A stretch of DNA of 46,245 nt from an uncultured Clostridia bacterium. GTDB lineage: Bacteria; Bacillota; Clostridia; TANB77; CAG-508. The stretch is from positions 1 to 46,245 of the forward strand of contig CALXAA010000012.1 of NCBI GenBank assembly GCA_944386165.1, in the 5' to 3' direction. Below the pieces are notes generated by a model. It made no database searches. It saw only the letters and a list, made by a program, of their open reading frames with translations, and had not been told where the DNA came from. This document shows, in pieces, positions 1 through 8,039 of the stretch. Positions within the stretch are counted from its first letter, which is position 1. Each line of letters begins with the position of its first letter. A program made the translations under genes and the position numbers.

Positions 1-23
1 TGTGTGTGTGTGTGTGTGTGTGT
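1..23. repeat. (TG)n dinucleotide microsatellite at the window edge
   Basis: At least 11 uninterrupted TG units are visible, and the tract may continue beyond the left edge. It lies inside the start of a minus-strand reading frame, about 14 codons after the ATG, where loss or gain of a unit would shift the frame. Confidence 0.9.
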
Positions 24-61
24 ACAGCCACAAGGGTTTCAAGGTTTGTGTTTATTTTCAT
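1..61 (-). CDS. 5' end of an unidentified gene containing a TG/CA tract (partial)
   Basis: An ATG at 61-59 on the minus strand is preceded by a strong GGAGG (69-73) at a good distance and by a perfect promoter at 132-160, so translation from here is well supported. The visible product begins MKINTNLETLVAV and then alternates His-Thr because the frame runs into a (TG)n tract that reaches the window edge. Only about 20 codons are visible. The MKINTN start is vaguely like flagellin N-termini, but this is far too little to assign a family. The dinucleotide tract means any slippage changes the frame, so the gene could be phase-variable, or the tract could be an assembly-edge artefact. Confidence 0.5.
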   Translation of the reverse strand, partial: MKINTNLETLVAVHTHTHTH

Positions 62-131
62 TTGTTATCCTCCATTTTTATCTTTAATTTGTATTATTTA
101 TCTACAATAATTTAAAAAAATCTTCCTTTTT

Positions 132-160
132 ATTATAACTTTATCTTTATTTATTGTCAA
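132..160 (-). promoter_or_regulatory. Sigma-A promoter for the gene at the left edge
   Basis: On the minus strand TTGACA (160-155) and TATAAT (137-132) are separated by exactly 17 bases, a perfect consensus. The start codon at 61 follows after a leader of roughly 65 bases. Confidence 0.85.
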
Positions 161-200
161 TTGTTTTAATTTAATTTCTATTTTACAAAAATTAGTATAA

Positions 201-231
201 AAATGTTCCCTGTTTAATACAGAGAACATTT
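201..231 (-). terminator. Terminator after the 260-997 gene
   Basis: A 12-base-pair stem (201-212 with 220-231, one mismatch) lies just after the stop of the 260-997 gene. On the minus strand it is followed by an AT-rich stretch with a short T run, consistent with a rho-independent terminator. Confidence 0.6.
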
Positions 232-259
232 GAGTCTTTAGTTTTAAAAATGCTTTTTT

Positions 260-997
260 CTAAAGTTCAATTAGTTTAATTATACTTTCAAAGATTTCAT
301 TATTATCTAGGTAATTATCTTTATTTTCTGGAATATAAATTATCATTTTATTTTCGTCTGTGAAATATGAATATGTTTGGTTACTATCAAATTCTTCATA
401 TGGATTGTCAAAAATGTCTCCAGTTAACGAGTCTATATAATATGTTATTCCACTTATTCCTATAATATATTGCTTTTCTCCTGCTATTATGTTTTTTAGT
501 ATTTCGTCATTGTTGGTTTTCTGATATTCTGCAATTTTTATATATCCGTTTTCATCAATTTCATATTTTGATTTTAATTCACTATTTAAATAGTTTAATA
601 TTTTTTCTCTGCTTTCTGGTTCTATCCATATTCCATTTTGTGTTGGATATTGTTCTTCAAATATTTGTGAGGCTTCGTCTAATGTTGGTTTTGCTTTTTT
701 TATTAGTCCTGCAAATGCTACTTTATAGTTTTCACTTGCTTTTACTGTTAATACTTTTCTTCCATCATATTCTGTTTGAATTTCATATAGTTCTGAGTCG
801 CCTTCCATATTATATTCTTCTTTTAGTTCTTCTATATTTGCACTTTCGTCATACATAACTGATTCATTCTTTAATTCTTCATATTTAGCATCTAATTCAT
901 TTTTTTTGTTGTTTTTATTTATAAGATATGTAATTCCTGCAATAATAAAACCTAAAACTATTATTATTAAAATTATTTGTATTATTATTTTTTTCAT
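260..997 (-). CDS. Membrane-anchored protein of unknown function
   Basis: The 245-residue product starts with one hydrophobic segment (about residues 4-26) followed by a charged extracytoplasmic region, so it is a single-pass or signal-anchored protein outside the membrane. The part after the anchor is rich in Glu, Lys, Asn and Tyr, and I recognise no family motif. The start is supported by an AAAGGAAAG ribosome binding site. It lies 33 bases downstream of the large surface peptidase gene and may be co-transcribed with it, ending at the hairpin at 201-231. A role at the cell envelope is only an inference from its location and neighbour. Confidence 0.75.
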   Translation of the reverse strand: MKKIIIQIILIIIVLGFIIAGITYLINKNNKKNELDAKYEELKNESVMYDESANIEELKEEYNMEGDSELYEIQTEYDGRKVLTVKASENYKVAFAGLIKKAKPTLDEASQIFEEQYPTQNGIWIEPESREKILNYLNSELKSKYEIDENGYIKIAEYQKTNNDEILKNIIAGEKQYIIGISGITYYIDSLTGDIFDNPYEEFDSNQTYSYFTDENKMIIYIPENKDNYLDNNEIFESIIKLIEL

Positions 998-1030
998 TTT
1001 AGTTTCTTTCCTTTCTTTGTTATTTTGAAT

Positions 1031-4000
1031 TTACATACCTCTTAATAAATTTAATGTTGCATTTATGTATTTTTCTGGTAATTTCATACTTAGTGCTTCT
1101 GCCATACTATTTGCTAATGGTAATTCTACTAGTGCTACTTTTGCTCCTATGTTTAGTCTTGCCCATGAAATTATGTATTGTGAACCATATCTTCCATATC
1201 CTGTTGTTCTACATGATGGGTATTGTTCTTTGTAATATTTGCAAACACTTTCATCACCTATTAATTGGTTTTCCCATCCATGGAAGTCTATTAGTACATT
1301 TTGACCATTGTTTGTTTTGTGTGTTAGTATAAAGTCTCTTAAGTATTTTGCTTCATATGCTTGGAATCCTTCTGTTCCATTGTAATTTCTGTCTGATGTG
1401 AATCTTTCATAATTGCTTCCTGTTTGCCATGATCTGTTGATGTCTATTCCTTTTCCTACCATGCTGTATAATGTTGTTCTTCCTGGTCCGTTTTTTGTTG
1501 TTCCTAATCTTCTTCCATCTGGGTTTACTTCTGGGAATATATATACAGTCCATTTTTCTGCTAATGAGTAGTCTTGGTCTTGAAGTAATCTGTTATAAAA
1601 GTCGTTTGCTGTTTTTACTAAAATTTCTCCATCTCTGTCCCATGAGTCTTCATATCCGTGTACACAGAATGTTGCAAATAATACATTTGGTCCATCTCCA
1701 AATTTATAACATTGTAATTCAGATCCTCCACTTATTCCTTTTAAGTATGCTCCACTATATCCATATGTAATTACTTCTCTTTCTATTTTTCCTAAAAATA
1801 CTATGTTTTGAGTTTGTTCATGTATAACTTCATTTGTTTCATTAGAATATACTTGAATTTTTATTGTGTGTGTTCCTTTTGAATATGAACTTATGTCTAC
1901 AGTTGTACTGAATCCTGGTTTTGGGTTTTCTTTTATTGTTCCATATCCACTTATTTTTTGTATTACATCTTCTCTTGTTTTGTATGTTACATTTCCAACT
2001 TCTTTGTTATCTATCTTTACTATTACTTTTTTGTTGGCTAGTTCTGACATTGCCCATCCACTAATAGTTAATTTGTCTCCTCTTATTGAATTTTGAGCTG
2101 GTTCATCAATATATGTGCTTGTTTTGTATTTTTTTACTGTAAATGATCTTGTGTCAATTGTTTTGGTTTCTTCATTGTTTATTACTGCAACTATTTTTAA
2201 TGTGTGTTTTCCATCTGTTAATTTTGATGTGTCTAATGTTGCATCAAATCCTGGTGTTGGGTTTTCTTTTATTGTTCCATATCCTTTTATTGCATTTATT
2301 ACATCTGGTCTGACTTGTCTTTTTATTTGAATATTATTAATTGGTTTATTATCCACATATATTTTGATGCTTGAATTAGTTCCTGTTGACATTAGCCATC
2401 CTTTTACTCTCATTGTTGTTGAAACTTGTAAATTGTTTGTAGGATCTTCTAGCCACATGTTTACTGGATATTTTTCTAATGTGAATTTTTGCTCTTGGGT
2501 TGTTAATTTTTTACCTGCTCCAGAATATGCTTCTATTTTAATACTATGTTCTCCATCTGAAAATCCTAATAGGTCTAAGTTAAATTCAAATCCTGGTTTT
2601 GGGCTTTCCTTTTTTGTTCCATAATTTTTTATAGCGTCTAATACGTCATCTCTTTTTATTCTTGTAAAGTTATTGGCTTTTTGTTCTTTTCCATCTATAT
2701 ATACTTTTATATTTGCGTTTTTGTCATTTGACATTAACCATCCTTCAACTTTTACATTTTTATTTACTATATCTTTGTTGGTATCTGCTGGTTTGTCTAT
2801 ATAAAGTTTTGCTTTGCTCTCTTCTAATGTGAAATTAGTTGTAAATTCTGATATTACTTTTCCTTCTCTTGAAAATACTTTTAGTGTTATACTATGTTTT
2901 CCTGTTTTTATGTTGCTTGTATTTATATTGCATTTAAGTCCTGGTAATTGATTAAGTCCACTTGTTCCAAATTCTTTGTATGCATTTTGGACATCTGGTC
3001 TTGATAATCTTTGAAATTCTACATTTTTTTGTTCAGCATTATCTACATATAGCTTGTATGTTGATTTTTCATCATTTGTTAATATCCAGCCTTCAAATTC
3101 GAAATTTCCTGCTAGATTATTTATAGGATAGTCTATGTATGATTTTGCTTTATATTTTTGTATTACAATGTTTTTGGTATAATGTGTTAGTGTTTTTCCT
3201 TCTTCTGATAATACTACTACTTTTAAGGTATATGTTCCGTCTGTATAATTGGCACAATTAATTGTATACTGAAATCCTGGATTTGGATTTTCTATTTTGG
3301 TTCCATATCCTTTTATTGCTTTTAGTACATCTGGCCTTGCTACTCTTTTTATTTGGTCTTGACTTTGTTCTTGGTCATTTAAATATATTTTGATTGTTGC
3401 TTTTGCATCATTTGACATTCCCCAACCTTCTAGTTTGTAGTTGCCACTGATTACATTGCTTTGATCAAGTGGTGAGTCTATATACACTGATGCTTTTTCG
3501 TTTTCATATGTGAAGCTGTCTGTATATTCTGCTATCACTTTATTTTCTCTTGATATTACTTTAAATGTTATTTTGTGCTTTCCTGTAGATAGTTTTGAAC
3601 AATTTAATGTATATCTTATTCCTGGTTGTTTGTTTTGTTCTGTTGTACCACAGTCTTTTATTGCATTTAATACATCTCCTCTATCTCTTCTTGTCTGTGA
3701 CAATATTTCCGCTTCTGAACCATCTATATATACTTTTAATTTTGCCTCACTATCATTTGTCATCATCCATCCGTCTACTACTATATTTCCTCCAAGTGAA
3801 TCTCCTGCTGGATAATCTATATATGTTTTTGCTTTATATTTTTGTATTACAATGTTTTTGGTATAATGTGTTAGTGTTTTTCCTTCTTCTGATAATACTA
3901 CTACTTTTAAGGTATATGTTCCGTCTGTATAATTGGCACAATTAATTGTATACTGAAATCCTGGATTTGGATTTTCTATTTTGGTTCCATATCCTTTTAT

Positions 4001-4624
4001 TGCTTTTAGTACATCTGGCCTTGCTACTCTTTTTATTTGGTCTTGACTCTGTTCTTGGTCATTTAAATATATTTTGATTGTTGCTTTTGCATCATTTGAC
4101 ATTACCCAACCATCTAGTCTATAGTTTCCACTTATTACATTGTTTTTGTCTAGTGGTGAGTCTATATATATTGCTGCTTTTTCATTTTCATATGTAAAGT
4201 TATCTTTATATTCTGATATTACTTTATTTTCTCTTGATATTACTTTAAATGATATTGTGTGCTTTCCTGTAGATAGGTTTGAACAATTTAATGTATATCT
4301 TATTCCTGGTTGTTTATTTTGTTCTGATGTTCCATAGCCTACTATTGCTTTTAATACATCTGGTCTATCTTTTCTTGTTTGTGATATTATTTTTGCTTCT
4401 GTATTATCTATATATACTTTTGTAGTTGCTTGTGTGTCATTTGTCATTACCCAGCCATCTACTATTATGTTCCCTCCAAGTGAATCTCCCGCTGGATAGT
4501 CTATATATGATTTTGCAACATATGTTGTGTTTGTGCTTTCTGCATTTACTGCAATTACACTAAATAAAGAAATTAATACTATTGCTGTTAGAATAAATAA
4601 TACTTTTTTATTAATAGTTTTCAT
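1031..4624 (-). CDS. Secreted multidomain M14-family zinc carboxypeptidase with eight Ig-like repeats
   Basis: This 1197-residue exported protein has a signal peptide (about residues 1-28), then eight tandem repeats of about 113 residues, each starting near a YIDYP/YIDSP motif and carrying GW(x)MSND, RPDVxxAIxGYGT and PGF motifs, and finally a catalytic domain from about residue 940. Such repeats resemble beta-sandwich modules found in clostridial cell-wall hydrolases. The C-terminal domain has the M14 signature: HGYE (zinc ligands His989 and Glu992), NPDGR, INRSW (Arg1064), DFHGW (third zinc ligand His1115) and VEL (catalytic Glu1167). Peptidoglycan stem-peptide cleavage (gamma-D-Glu-diamino acid type) is the likely role, inferred from this family in Firmicutes. 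Repeats 2 and 4 are nearly identical in DNA over 277 bases. Confidence 0.85.
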   Translation of the reverse strand: MKTINKKVLFILTAIVLISLFSVIAVNAESTNTTYVAKSYIDYPAGDSLGGNIIVDGWVMTNDTQATTKVYIDNTEAKIISQTRKDRPDVLKAIVGYGTSEQNKQPGIRYTLNCSNLSTGKHTISFKVISRENKVISEYKDNFTYENEKAAIYIDSPLDKNNVISGNYRLDGWVMSNDAKATIKIYLNDQEQSQDQIKRVARPDVLKAIKGYGTKIENPNPGFQYTINCANYTDGTYTLKVVVLSEEGKTLTHYTKNIVIQKYKAKTYIDYPAGDSLGGNIVVDGWMMTNDSEAKLKVYIDGSEAEILSQTRRDRGDVLNAIKDCGTTEQNKQPGIRYTLNCSKLSTGKHKITFKVISRENKVIAEYTDSFTYENEKASVYIDSPLDQSNVISGNYKLEGWGMSNDAKATIKIYLNDQEQSQDQIKRVARPDVLKAIKGYGTKIENPNPGFQYTINCANYTDGTYTLKVVVLSEEGKTLTHYTKNIVIQKYKAKSYIDYPINNLAGNFEFEGWILTNDEKSTYKLYVDNAEQKNVEFQRLSRPDVQNAYKEFGTSGLNQLPGLKCNINTSNIKTGKHSITLKVFSREGKVISEFTTNFTLEESKAKLYIDKPADTNKDIVNKNVKVEGWLMSNDKNANIKVYIDGKEQKANNFTRIKRDDVLDAIKNYGTKKESPKPGFEFNLDLLGFSDGEHSIKIEAYSGAGKKLTTQEQKFTLEKYPVNMWLEDPTNNLQVSTTMRVKGWLMSTGTNSSIKIYVDNKPINNIQIKRQVRPDVINAIKGYGTIKENPTPGFDATLDTSKLTDGKHTLKIVAVINNEETKTIDTRSFTVKKYKTSTYIDEPAQNSIRGDKLTISGWAMSELANKKVIVKIDNKEVGNVTYKTREDVIQKISGYGTIKENPKPGFSTTVDISSYSKGTHTIKIQVYSNETNEVIHEQTQNIVFLGKIEREVITYGYSGAYLKGISGGSELQCYKFGDGPNVLFATFCVHGYEDSWDRDGEILVKTANDFYNRLLQDQDYSLAEKWTVYIFPEVNPDGRRLGTTKNGPGRTTLYSMVGKGIDINRSWQTGSNYERFTSDRNYNGTEGFQAYEAKYLRDFILTHKTNNGQNVLIDFHGWENQLIGDESVCKYYKEQYPSCRTTGYGRYGSQYIISWARLNIGAKVALVELPLANSMAEALSMKLPEKYINATLNLLRGM
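3143..3419. repeat. Near-identical 277-base internal repeat, copy A
   Basis: This segment of the surface peptidase gene matches 3827-4103 with one base difference seen by eye, at an offset of 684 bases (exactly two protein repeats). The flanking repeats have clearly diverged, so this pair was homogenised or duplicated recently. Confidence 0.9.
3827..4103. repeat. Near-identical 277-base internal repeat, copy B
   Basis: This is the partner of 3143-3419. The offset keeps the reading frame, so recombination between the copies would remove or add two repeat modules (228 residues) without breaking the gene. Confidence 0.9.
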
Positions 4625-4709
4625 ATAACTCTTTCCTTTCTTTTGTTTTTTGTCTTCCTATTATTAGATACATTTAAAATAAAAAAAAGTTTCATTTATT
4701 TAAAATTTT

Positions 4710-5695
4710 TTATCCAATAAAAAATTTCATATATGCAATTAATGGAAAATGGAATAGTATTATTTCTCGTATTTTCTTTTTTCCTTGATTTTTTCCATTT
4801 AGTATTTGAAAATATTTAGGTAATTTACTAATATTTAATGTTTTTACTTCATATAATTTTTTATAGTATTCTTCTGCTTTTTTACAAAATTCTTGGTTTT
4901 CTTTATTTTTTGAATATTTAAAACACATTTTTATTCCACTATCATATGCTCTATTTATAACGTCTTTTCTATATTCTAAAAATGATTTATATTTTTTTCC
5001 ATTTTTTTCTTTCCATCTTTTTATATTTTGTGATAGATTTCTTCCTCCAAATACGTTTGTGTTATGTAGCCTATAATCAAATAATGGTTCTTTTATATAT
5101 GATATTCCTTTTCCTTCATTTGCTATGAATGCTGCTAACCAGTCATGTGCAATAACTTCTTTTTTGAAAGGTAACATTTTATTTTTTACATCTTTTGTTA
5201 TGATTTGTGAACAACCAATTCCAGCGCATCTTGAGATTGCTTGTTTTCCTTTTTTGTTTATTAATGGTACATTTTTATATTTAAAGTAGTTTTCTTTTAA
5301 AACAATTCCGTTTTCGTTTATTTGTCTACAGTTACAGTAAACCATATCTACATTTTCTTGTTTTATTTTTTTTAAACTTTTTTCTACTTTATCTAGATAC
5401 CAAACATCATCATGGTCTGAAAATAATATGTAATTTGCTGTGGATTGTTGTAATAGGAATTCAAAATTTTTGTTATAGCCTAAATTTTGTGGTTGTAAAA
5501 AGAGCTTTATTCTTTTGTCTTTTTTTTCAAAATCTTTTAATATTTCTTTTACTTTCGGCTCTGTTGAACAGTCATCACTTATATATATGTTCATATTTAT
5601 GTATGTTTGTTTTAATATGCTTTGTATTTGCTTTTTTAAGTATTTTTCGTTTGTGTTATATGTTGCTACTAATATATCTACTAATTCTTCTTCCA
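4710..5695 (-). CDS. Family 2 glycosyltransferase, probably cell-surface polysaccharide
   Basis: The protein (328 residues from this start) begins with the GT-A fold signature VDILVATYNTNEKYLKKQI, followed by ISDDCS and the DHDD metal/nucleotide-sugar motif typical of rhamnosyltransferase-like GT2 enzymes. It would transfer an activated sugar to a cell-surface glycan at the inner membrane face; donor and acceptor cannot be read from the sequence. An upstream in-frame ATG at 5750 is rejected, because it lies between the -35 and -10 of the promoter at 5741-5769. The ATG at 5695 has an AAAGG site seven bases upstream. The gene stands alone, with no other glycan genes nearby. Confidence 0.85.
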
Positions 5696-5740
5696 TTTTT
5701 CTACCTTTCATCCAATTTTTTGGATTATACTCATAATTGA

Positions 5741-5769
5741 ATTTTATCATATTATAAATTAGTAGTCAA
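5741..5769 (-). promoter_or_regulatory. Sigma-A promoter of the glycosyltransferase gene
   Basis: TTGACT (5769-5764) and TAAAAT (5746-5741) on the minus strand are 17 bases apart. It is divergent from the promoter at 5790-5818. Confidence 0.75.
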
Positions 5770-5789
5770 TTGTTAAATTTTAGGAAGAT

Positions 5790-5818
5790 TTGACACTATT
5801 GTTTATTTGTGGTAAAAT
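5790..5818 (+). promoter_or_regulatory. Strong sigma-A promoter (extended -10) of the 5868 ORF
   Basis: TTGACA (5790-5795), 17 bases, TGG then TAAAAT (5813-5818). The consensus -35 and the TG extension predict strong expression. Confidence 0.8.
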
Positions 5819-5867
5819 TAATATAATGTCAAATAATGACATATTATAATAAAGTGAGGTAGAAAAA

Positions 5868-6080
5868 ATGTACAACGAAACTTTGACTGATCTCGTATCT
5901 AGAGTTGTTGACCGCCAGAATTGGAATTCTGGTAATGTCTTCTCTAGCCAATCTATTACATCCCCTGTTGATGTGCGGGTAGCAGCTCCTAAGACGGTGC
6001 CTGTTGGCTACGTAGGTTTGGAGTACTACGATCAGTTGGCTCGTGAGATGGGACTTTTCCCCTCTCGTAAACGCAAATAA
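5868..6080 (+). CDS. Orphan 70-residue basic-tailed protein with atypical codon use
   Basis: This small plus-strand ORF sits in its own transcription unit: a consensus promoter at 5790-5818, a GTGAGG ribosome binding site before the ATG, and a strong hairpin at 6118-6152 after the stop. Its composition differs sharply from all neighbours: five of six Arg codons are CGN (CGC, CGG, CGT) where the rest of the window uses AGA, and GC content is visibly higher. The product starts MYNETLTDLVSRVVD and ends in a very basic SRKRK tail, with no membrane segment or Cys motif. I do not recognise a family. The basic tail could suggest nucleic-acid binding, and the codon bias suggests acquisition from a different genome, perhaps a phage; both are inferences. 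It could also be a structured RNA read as an ORF. Confidence 0.6.
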   Translation: MYNETLTDLVSRVVDRQNWNSGNVFSSQSITSPVDVRVAAPKTVPVGYVGLEYYDQLAREMGLFPSRKRK

Positions 6081-6117
6081 CCTCCTCTTACGCAAGTTTT
6101 TTGCGTGAGATACAAGA

Positions 6118-6170
6118 GGAGAGCTACAGTCTTTTCGAAGCTGTGGCTCTCCTTTATTCTTCTATTTTTT
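6118..6170 (+). terminator. Strong terminator after the orphan ORF
   Basis: A 12-base-pair stem (6118-6129 with 6141-6152, one G-T pair) is followed by a T-rich run. A second hairpin (6084-6095 with 6101-6119) sits just upstream and shares two bases (6118-6119) with the terminator stem, so the two compete slightly. Confidence 0.8.
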
Positions 6171-6858
6171 CACGAAAATAAAGTTTAGTAATTAGTTTTA
6201 GTTCATTTAAAGATTCATCTTTTAAGTTAAATGAATATAGCTTTTTGGCAGGTGCCATAACAATATATTTTATTGCTGATATTGTGCTTTCAGACATGGA
6301 AATAGCTCCTTTGTCTAGTCTACCGCAATTTTCACATTTAAATCCATTGTCTTTTATACTAAAATATTTTATTTTTTCTTGTTCTTTGCAAGAAACGCAT
6401 TCTTTAATTCTTGGAGTAAATCCTAAAATGCATAATAATTTTAGTTTAAAAATGCAAATAATAAGTTCTGGATTTTTGTCTGTTTCTGATAATGTATAAA
6501 GTGTATTTAAAAACAATTGTAATATTTTATAACAGTTTTCGTTTTCTTCTGTTACATTTCTAATAATTTTTGTTATTTCTATAGCATAATTTAATTTGTC
6601 TAAGTCTGTTCTTAAATTATAAAATACTTCAATTGTGTCACATGAATTTATATTATATGTATTTGCTCCTTTATACATTAAGTATTCTCCAAAACAAAAT
6701 AATTGTGTGCCTGCAAGTAAGGCACTTTTGGGCCTTCTTGCACCTTTTGCAACACATGATATTTTTCCAAGTCCTGGTGTTAACATTGTTAGCATTTTAT
6801 CATAATCTCCTAAATTGTTTTCAGAGATTATTATTCCACTCATTTTTATTGTCCCCAT
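6154..6858 (-). CDS. recO: DNA repair protein RecO
   Basis: The 234-residue protein has the RecO layout: an N-terminal OB fold (MSGIIISENNLGDYDKM, then the GKISCVAKGARR motif), a helical domain, and a zinc-binding Cys set (CVSC about 40 residues before CENC in the C-terminal half). RecO loads RecA on SSB-coated single-stranded DNA together with RecR and RecF in recombinational repair. An AGGTGG site precedes the ATG at 6858. Its start overlaps the end of yqzL, and era lies upstream, the era-yqzL-recO order seen in Bacillus and relatives. Confidence 0.95.
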   Translation of the reverse strand: MGTIKMSGIIISENNLGDYDKMLTMLTPGLGKISCVAKGARRPKSALLAGTQLFCFGEYLMYKGANTYNINSCDTIEVFYNLRTDLDKLNYAIEITKIIRNVTEENENCYKILQLFLNTLYTLSETDKNPELIICIFKLKLLCILGFTPRIKECVSCKEQEKIKYFSIKDNGFKCENCGRLDKGAISMSESTISAIKYIVMAPAKKLYSFNLKDESLNELKLITKLYFREKIEE

Positions 6859-7009
6859 ATTGTTCCACCTTTTGTATCTGCTTAATATTGTTTTCTATTA
6901 ATTTTTGGTTTTGTACGTTTTCTTCTACTCCCTCAAATTGTTTTAATTCTAAGAATGTATTTACATTTCCAGTGTTTTTAAATGTTTCCCATGCAATTTT
7001 TCTTATCAT
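6821..7009 (-). CDS. yqzL: YqzL-like small protein
   Basis: The 62-residue protein contains WETFKNTGNVNTFLELKQFE, which matches the W-x-x-F-x-x-TG-x-x-x-x-Y/F-L-x-x-K/E pattern of the small YqzL family. The gene lies between era and recO and overlaps the recO start by 38 bases, exactly where yqzL sits in Bacillus. An AAAGGA site precedes its ATG. The function of the family is not known to me. The C-terminal half here is longer than the roughly 47-residue Bacillus protein and rich in Asn and Gln. Confidence 0.85.
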   Translation of the reverse strand: MIRKIAWETFKNTGNVNTFLELKQFEGVEENVQNQKLIENNIKQIQKVEQYGDNKNEWNNNL

Positions 7010-7077
7010 AAGCTCACATCCTTTAATATTATCTTTTGCATTTTATTATTTTTTATTCATTTTGGTGAAAATAAAAT

Positions 7078-7980
7078 CTATGTTAATTTAAATTTATTTA
7101 CAACAGAATTATCATCTTGCCAATCTTTTTTTACTTTTACCCAAGTTTTTAAATTGATTTTTATTCCAAAATTGCGTTCCATGTCAATTCTTGCTGCTTG
7201 TCCTATCTTTTTTAGCATTTCTCCTTTTTTTCCAATTATTATTCCTTTGTGTGCTTCTCTTAAACAATATATTACTGCTTCTATATTATATATTTTTTCA
7301 TTTTTTTGAGTTTTATTTAATTTCATTTTTTCTACTTCTACTAAAATTCCATGTGGTACTTCATCTTGCAAATACATTAATGCTTTTTCTCTAATTGTTT
7401 CTTCTGCAAGTTGTCTTAGTGTTTGGTCTGTATATTCTTCTGTGTCATAATATGCTGGACCCACTTCTAGATTTTTTTCAATTTCGTCTAAAATAATATC
7501 TCTATATTTTTCTTTGATTGAAGATACTGGTATAACTGCTTCAAAATTATATTGTTTTTGATATAAATCTATGAGATTTAATAATTTTTCTTTTTTTACT
7601 AAATCTATTTTGTTTATAATTAGAATTGTTTTTTTATTGGCTTCTTTTATTTTTTCTAAAATTTTCATATCTCCTCTGCCAATATCTTCACTTGTTGCTT
7701 CTATTACAAATAATATTAAATCTATGTCATTCAATATTCCAAATGATGTTTCTATCATTATTTCACTTAGTTTAGTTTTTGGCTTATGAATTCCTGGTGT
7801 ATCTATAAAAATAATTTGGGAGTTTTCTCTATTTACTATTCCTCTAATTGCTGTTCTTGTTGTTTGAACTTTATTTGCTGTTGCTGCTATTTTTTCTCCA
7901 ACTAGAAGGTTTAGTAGTGTTGATTTTCCTACATTTGTTCTTCCAAGCATTGCTACAAAGCCTGATTTAAATTCTGCCAT
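7078..7980 (-). CDS. era: GTPase Era, 16S rRNA maturation
   Basis: The 300-residue protein has all Era landmarks: P-loop GRTNVGKST (residues 13-21), DTPG (60-63), the NKID specificity motif near residue 123, and a C-terminal KH RNA-binding domain with IIGKKGEMLKKIG. Era binds the 3' end of 16S rRNA and couples 30S assembly to cell-cycle progress. Length and motif spacing are normal. It is the upstream member of era-yqzL-recO and starts with an AAGGAAAG site. Confidence 0.97.
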   Translation of the reverse strand: MAEFKSGFVAMLGRTNVGKSTLLNLLVGEKIAATANKVQTTRTAIRGIVNRENSQIIFIDTPGIHKPKTKLSEIMIETSFGILNDIDLILFVIEATSEDIGRGDMKILEKIKEANKKTILIINKIDLVKKEKLLNLIDLYQKQYNFEAVIPVSSIKEKYRDIILDEIEKNLEVGPAYYDTEEYTDQTLRQLAEETIREKALMYLQDEVPHGILVEVEKMKLNKTQKNEKIYNIEAVIYCLREAHKGIIIGKKGEMLKKIGQAARIDMERNFGIKINLKTWVKVKKDWQDDNSVVNKFKLT

Positions 7981-8039
7981 TATTAATACTTTCCTTATTA
8001 TTTATTTAGGCTTTTAATGGTTCGCCTATAAAACCTTTT

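Noticed and set aside
3143..4103. CRISPR-like or insertion-sequence explanation for the repeated DNA
   Set aside because: The repeats are coding, in frame and part of an eight-module protein; there are no spacers, transposase or terminal repeats.
5844..6095. Minus-strand 83-codon ORF opposite the orphan gene
   Set aside because: It has no ribosome binding site or promoter on that strand, whereas the plus-strand frame has promoter, ribosome binding site and terminator.
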